From assembly GCF_031178525.1 (NCBI RefSeq), contig NZ_JAPSJA010000006.1, positions 1 through 34,055 of the forward strand: DNA of 34,055 nucleotides, written 5' to 3'. A program made the translations under genes and the position numbers. Below are positions 32,219-34,055 of the stretch, one piece after another. The number at the start of each line of letters is the position of its first letter. The first letter of the stretch is position 1. Origin of the DNA: Microbacterium sp. Lineage in GTDB: Bacteria; Actinomycetota; Actinomycetes; Actinomycetales; Microbacteriaceae. Below the pieces are notes generated by a model. It was not told the DNA's origin. It was given only the letters and a program-made list of their open reading frames with translations, and did not search any database.

Positions 32219-32894
32219 CTCGGCCTCCTAGCTTGCTGTCGATCACTGCGAGCACGGCGTCGATCGCCTGCTCGAAATCCAAGTTCGTCGAGTCGACGAC
32301 GTCGACCCCCGGGTCCGCCACGGCGAGATCCAGCACGTGACTGTCCGACTCGTCGCGCGCGTTGATCGCGGCCGCGACGGTCGCCGTGTCGGCGCCGAGC
32401 TCGAGCCCGCGGCGCGCGGCCCGCACCTCCGGCGACGCCGTCATCAGGATGCGCACGGGAGCGTCGGGAGCGACGACGGACGTGATGTCGCGGCCCTCCA
32501 TCACGACCCCGGCCAGTCCCGATGCGCCCGCGAGCCGGCGGTAGATCGCGTTGAGGTAGGCTCGCACCTCCGGAACGCGCACGAAGCCGGCGATCGCGGC
32601 GGTCACCTCGGGCGTGCGGATCACGCCGGTCACGTCGGTGTCGCCGACCGTGACCGTGCGGTCGTCGGGCTCCAGCCCGAGACGCAGCTCGAAGCCGCCG
32701 AGCGCGGCGATCACGGCGTCCGCGTCCGTGGTGTCCACGCCCGTCTCGCGCAGATGCCACGACAGCGCGCGGTAGCCCGCTCCCGTGTCGAGGTAGCCGT
32801 AGCCACGACGGCGCGCGATCTCCTTCGAGACGCTCGACTTGCCGGATCCGGCCGGCCCGTCGATCGCGATGATCGGGGTCTGATCGTCAGTCAT
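32208..32894 (-). CDS. cmk: Cytidylate kinase
   Basis: Phosphorylates CMP and dCMP in the cytoplasm. The 228-residue protein has the P-loop GPAGSGKSS (13-21), [12 protein letters not shown], the CMP-binding/LID region [16 protein letters not shown] and [24 protein letters not shown]. The ATG at 32894 overlaps the tyrA stop by 8 nt; the 21 additional residues in the track are read-through of tyrA. The cmk-der pair is a widely conserved neighbourhood. Confidence 0.96.
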   Translation of the reverse strand: MTDDQTPIIAIDGPAGSGKSSVSKEIARRRGYGYLDTGAGYRALSWHLRETGVDTTDADAVIAALGGFELRLGLEPDDRTVTVGDTDVTGVIRTPEVTAAIAGFVRVPEVRAYLNAIYRRLAGASGLAGVVMEGRDITSVVAPDAPVRILMTASPEVRAARRGLELGADTATVAAAINARDESDSHVLDLAVADPGVDVVDSTNLDFEQAIDAVLAVIDSKLGGRDGR

Positions 32895-34038
32895 TCGTCG
32901 TACTCGCAATCCGCCATCCGCGCGCCTCGAGGCCCTCGGCCGCCGCGCGCAGCGCACCGGGGATCACACTGAGCTCCGCGAGGCCGAACTGCGCGCTCGG
33001 CGAGTGCTCGAGGCGCACCTCCTCGATGTTGATGCCCAGCTCGCCGAGGTCCCCGAACAGGCGGCCGAGCTGTCCCGGCGTGTCGCCGACGAGCACGACG
33101 AGCGTCTCGAAGCGCCGGTTCTGGCCGTGCTTGCCCGGAAGGCGCTCGACGCCCTCGTTGCCGCGACGGATCGTGTCGGCGAGCGTCCGGCGCGCGCCCG
33201 AGGCGTCGGGGGCGCGCAGCGCGTCGGCGAACGACGTCAGGTCTGCGGCGAGCGCGTCGAGCACGTCGACGACGGCCGCGGCATTCGCGCCCAGGATCTG
33301 CACCCACAGCTCGGGTGCGGAGTGCGCGATCCGCGTGGTGTCGCGCACGCCCTGCCCCGCGAGGCGCAGCGACTCGTCGGGCGCGTCGACGAAGCGGCTC
33401 GCGAGCAGGCTCGCCACGACCTGTGGCACGTGCGACACGAGCGCCACCGAGCGGTCGTGCTCCTCCGGCGTCATCTCGATCGGCGTGGCGCCGAGATCCA
33501 GCGCGAGGTCCTCCACGAGCGCGAGGTCGGCCACGGGCGTCTCACCGTCGCGGCACACGACCCAGGGCCGCCCGATGAAGATGTCGGCACGGGCCGAGAT
33601 GGCGCCGCCGCGCTCGCGGCCGGCCATGGGGTGCGAGCCGATGTAGTGCGTCAGGTCGACGCCGCGGGCGCGCAGCTCCGCGAGCGGACCGAGCTTGACC
33701 GACGCCACGTCCGTCACCACGGCGTCCGGGTACCGCTCGAGCTCGGCCTGCACGACGTCCGCCGTGACATCCGGCGGCACGGCCACCACGATCAGGCGGG
33801 GCTCGTCGCCCGGTGCCTCCGCGCGACCCGCGCCGTAGTCGATCGCGAGCCGCAGCTGCGTGGGCGAGGTGTCGGTCAGGATGACGTCGACCTCGTTCGC
33901 GCGCAGCGCGTGGCCGATCGAGGCGCCCAGCAGACCGGCGCCGACGATGCGCACGGTTCCGGACACGCGCGCCGTCCGCCCAGGGACGAGCGGGTCCCGC
34001 GCACTCACGCCGCCCGCGGGCACAGCGATGTCGCTCAC
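32887..34038 (-). CDS. tyrA: Prephenate dehydrogenase with ACT domain
   Basis: NAD(P)-dependent oxidative decarboxylation of prephenate in tyrosine synthesis. The 383-residue protein begins with a leader of about 28 residues, then the Rossmann fold VRIVGAGLLGASIGHALR, the catalytic GSHPMAGRERGG and VSHVPQVVASLLA. An ACT-like regulatory domain covers about 315-383 (LVVLVGDTPGQLGRLFGDLG), giving likely feedback control by an amino acid. The GTG at 34038 is supported by GGAGG 4 nt upstream; a shorter start at the inner GTG (VSGTVRIVG) is possible. It leads the tyrA-cmk-der operon, whose promoter is probably beyond the window edge. Confidence 0.95.
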   Translation of the reverse strand: MSDIAVPAGGVSARDPLVPGRTARVSGTVRIVGAGLLGASIGHALRANEVDVILTDTSPTQLRLAIDYGAGRAEAPGDEPRLIVVAVPPDVTADVVQAELERYPDAVVTDVASVKLGPLAELRARGVDLTHYIGSHPMAGRERGGAISARADIFIGRPWVVCRDGETPVADLALVEDLALDLGATPIEMTPEEHDRSVALVSHVPQVVASLLASRFVDAPDESLRLAGQGVRDTTRIAHSAPELWVQILGANAAAVVDVLDALAADLTSFADALRAPDASGARRTLADTIRRGNEGVERLPGKHGQNRRFETLVVLVGDTPGQLGRLFGDLGELGINIEEVRLEHSPSAQFGLAELSVIPGALRAAAEGLEARGWRIASTTND

Positions 34039-34055
34039 GAGTCCTCCGGCTCCTG

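Overview
The window is about 34 kb of very GC-rich, densely packed actinobacterial chromosome. Codon use and several family hallmarks point to a member of Microbacteriaceae, most likely Microbacterium or a close relative. These hallmarks are a decaprenoxanthin-type C50 carotenoid cluster, a ferrochelatase with a C-terminal cysteine motif, NhaA fused to a thioredoxin-like domain, and HelR. The genus is inferred from gene content, not from a marker gene. No prophage, insertion sequence, CRISPR array or conjugative gene is visible, and most of the region looks like ordinary chromosomal backbone.

Layout. 1-3.6 kb (+): monofunctional catalase, a strong terminator, then a coupled pair of a UBP-type zinc finger protein and a thioredoxin-reductase-like flavoenzyme without the CxxC motif. 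3.6-6.7 kb (-): NhaA with a DsbA-like tail, and a membrane protein with an Arg/Asp-repeat N-terminus. 6.8-11.1 kb: helR (-), with a 21-bp inverted repeat matching my recollection of the rifamycin-associated element just before its start; divergent to it are a histidine phosphatase and nnrD (+). 11.1-19.5 kb (-): a nine-gene overlapping array idi-crtE-crtB-crtI-crtYe-crtYf-crtEb-hemH-SDR/DUF2867. 19.8-20.2 kb (+): ohr. 20.3-23.9 kb (-): prpD-prpB-prpC for the methylcitrate cycle. 24.0-27.4 kb: a frameshifted VOC gene (+), a threonine/serine-exporter-type membrane protein and marR (-), and a divergent quinone oxidoreductase (+) across three operator-like repeats. 27.5-30.6 kb: two small membrane proteins, tRNA-Pro(GGG), a GNAT acetyltransferase, an S4-domain protein and a NUDIX-NYN fusion. 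30.7-34.04 kb (-): tyrA-cmk-der.

Themes. Much of the content deals with oxidative, light or antibiotic stress: catalase, Ohr, carotenoids cotranscribed with ferrochelatase, a MarR-controlled quinone oxidoreductase, a thioredoxin-reductase-like enzyme and HelR. At least six genes have a TAnnnT hexamer 6-7 nt before the ATG and no Shine-Dalgarno sequence, which is the geometry of leaderless transcription.

The most interesting points are the helR/RAE unit, the UBP-finger/flavoenzyme pair, the NUDIX-NYN fusion, the leaderless promoter class, and the three-site MarR operator. All calls are from reading the sequence; no database search was run.
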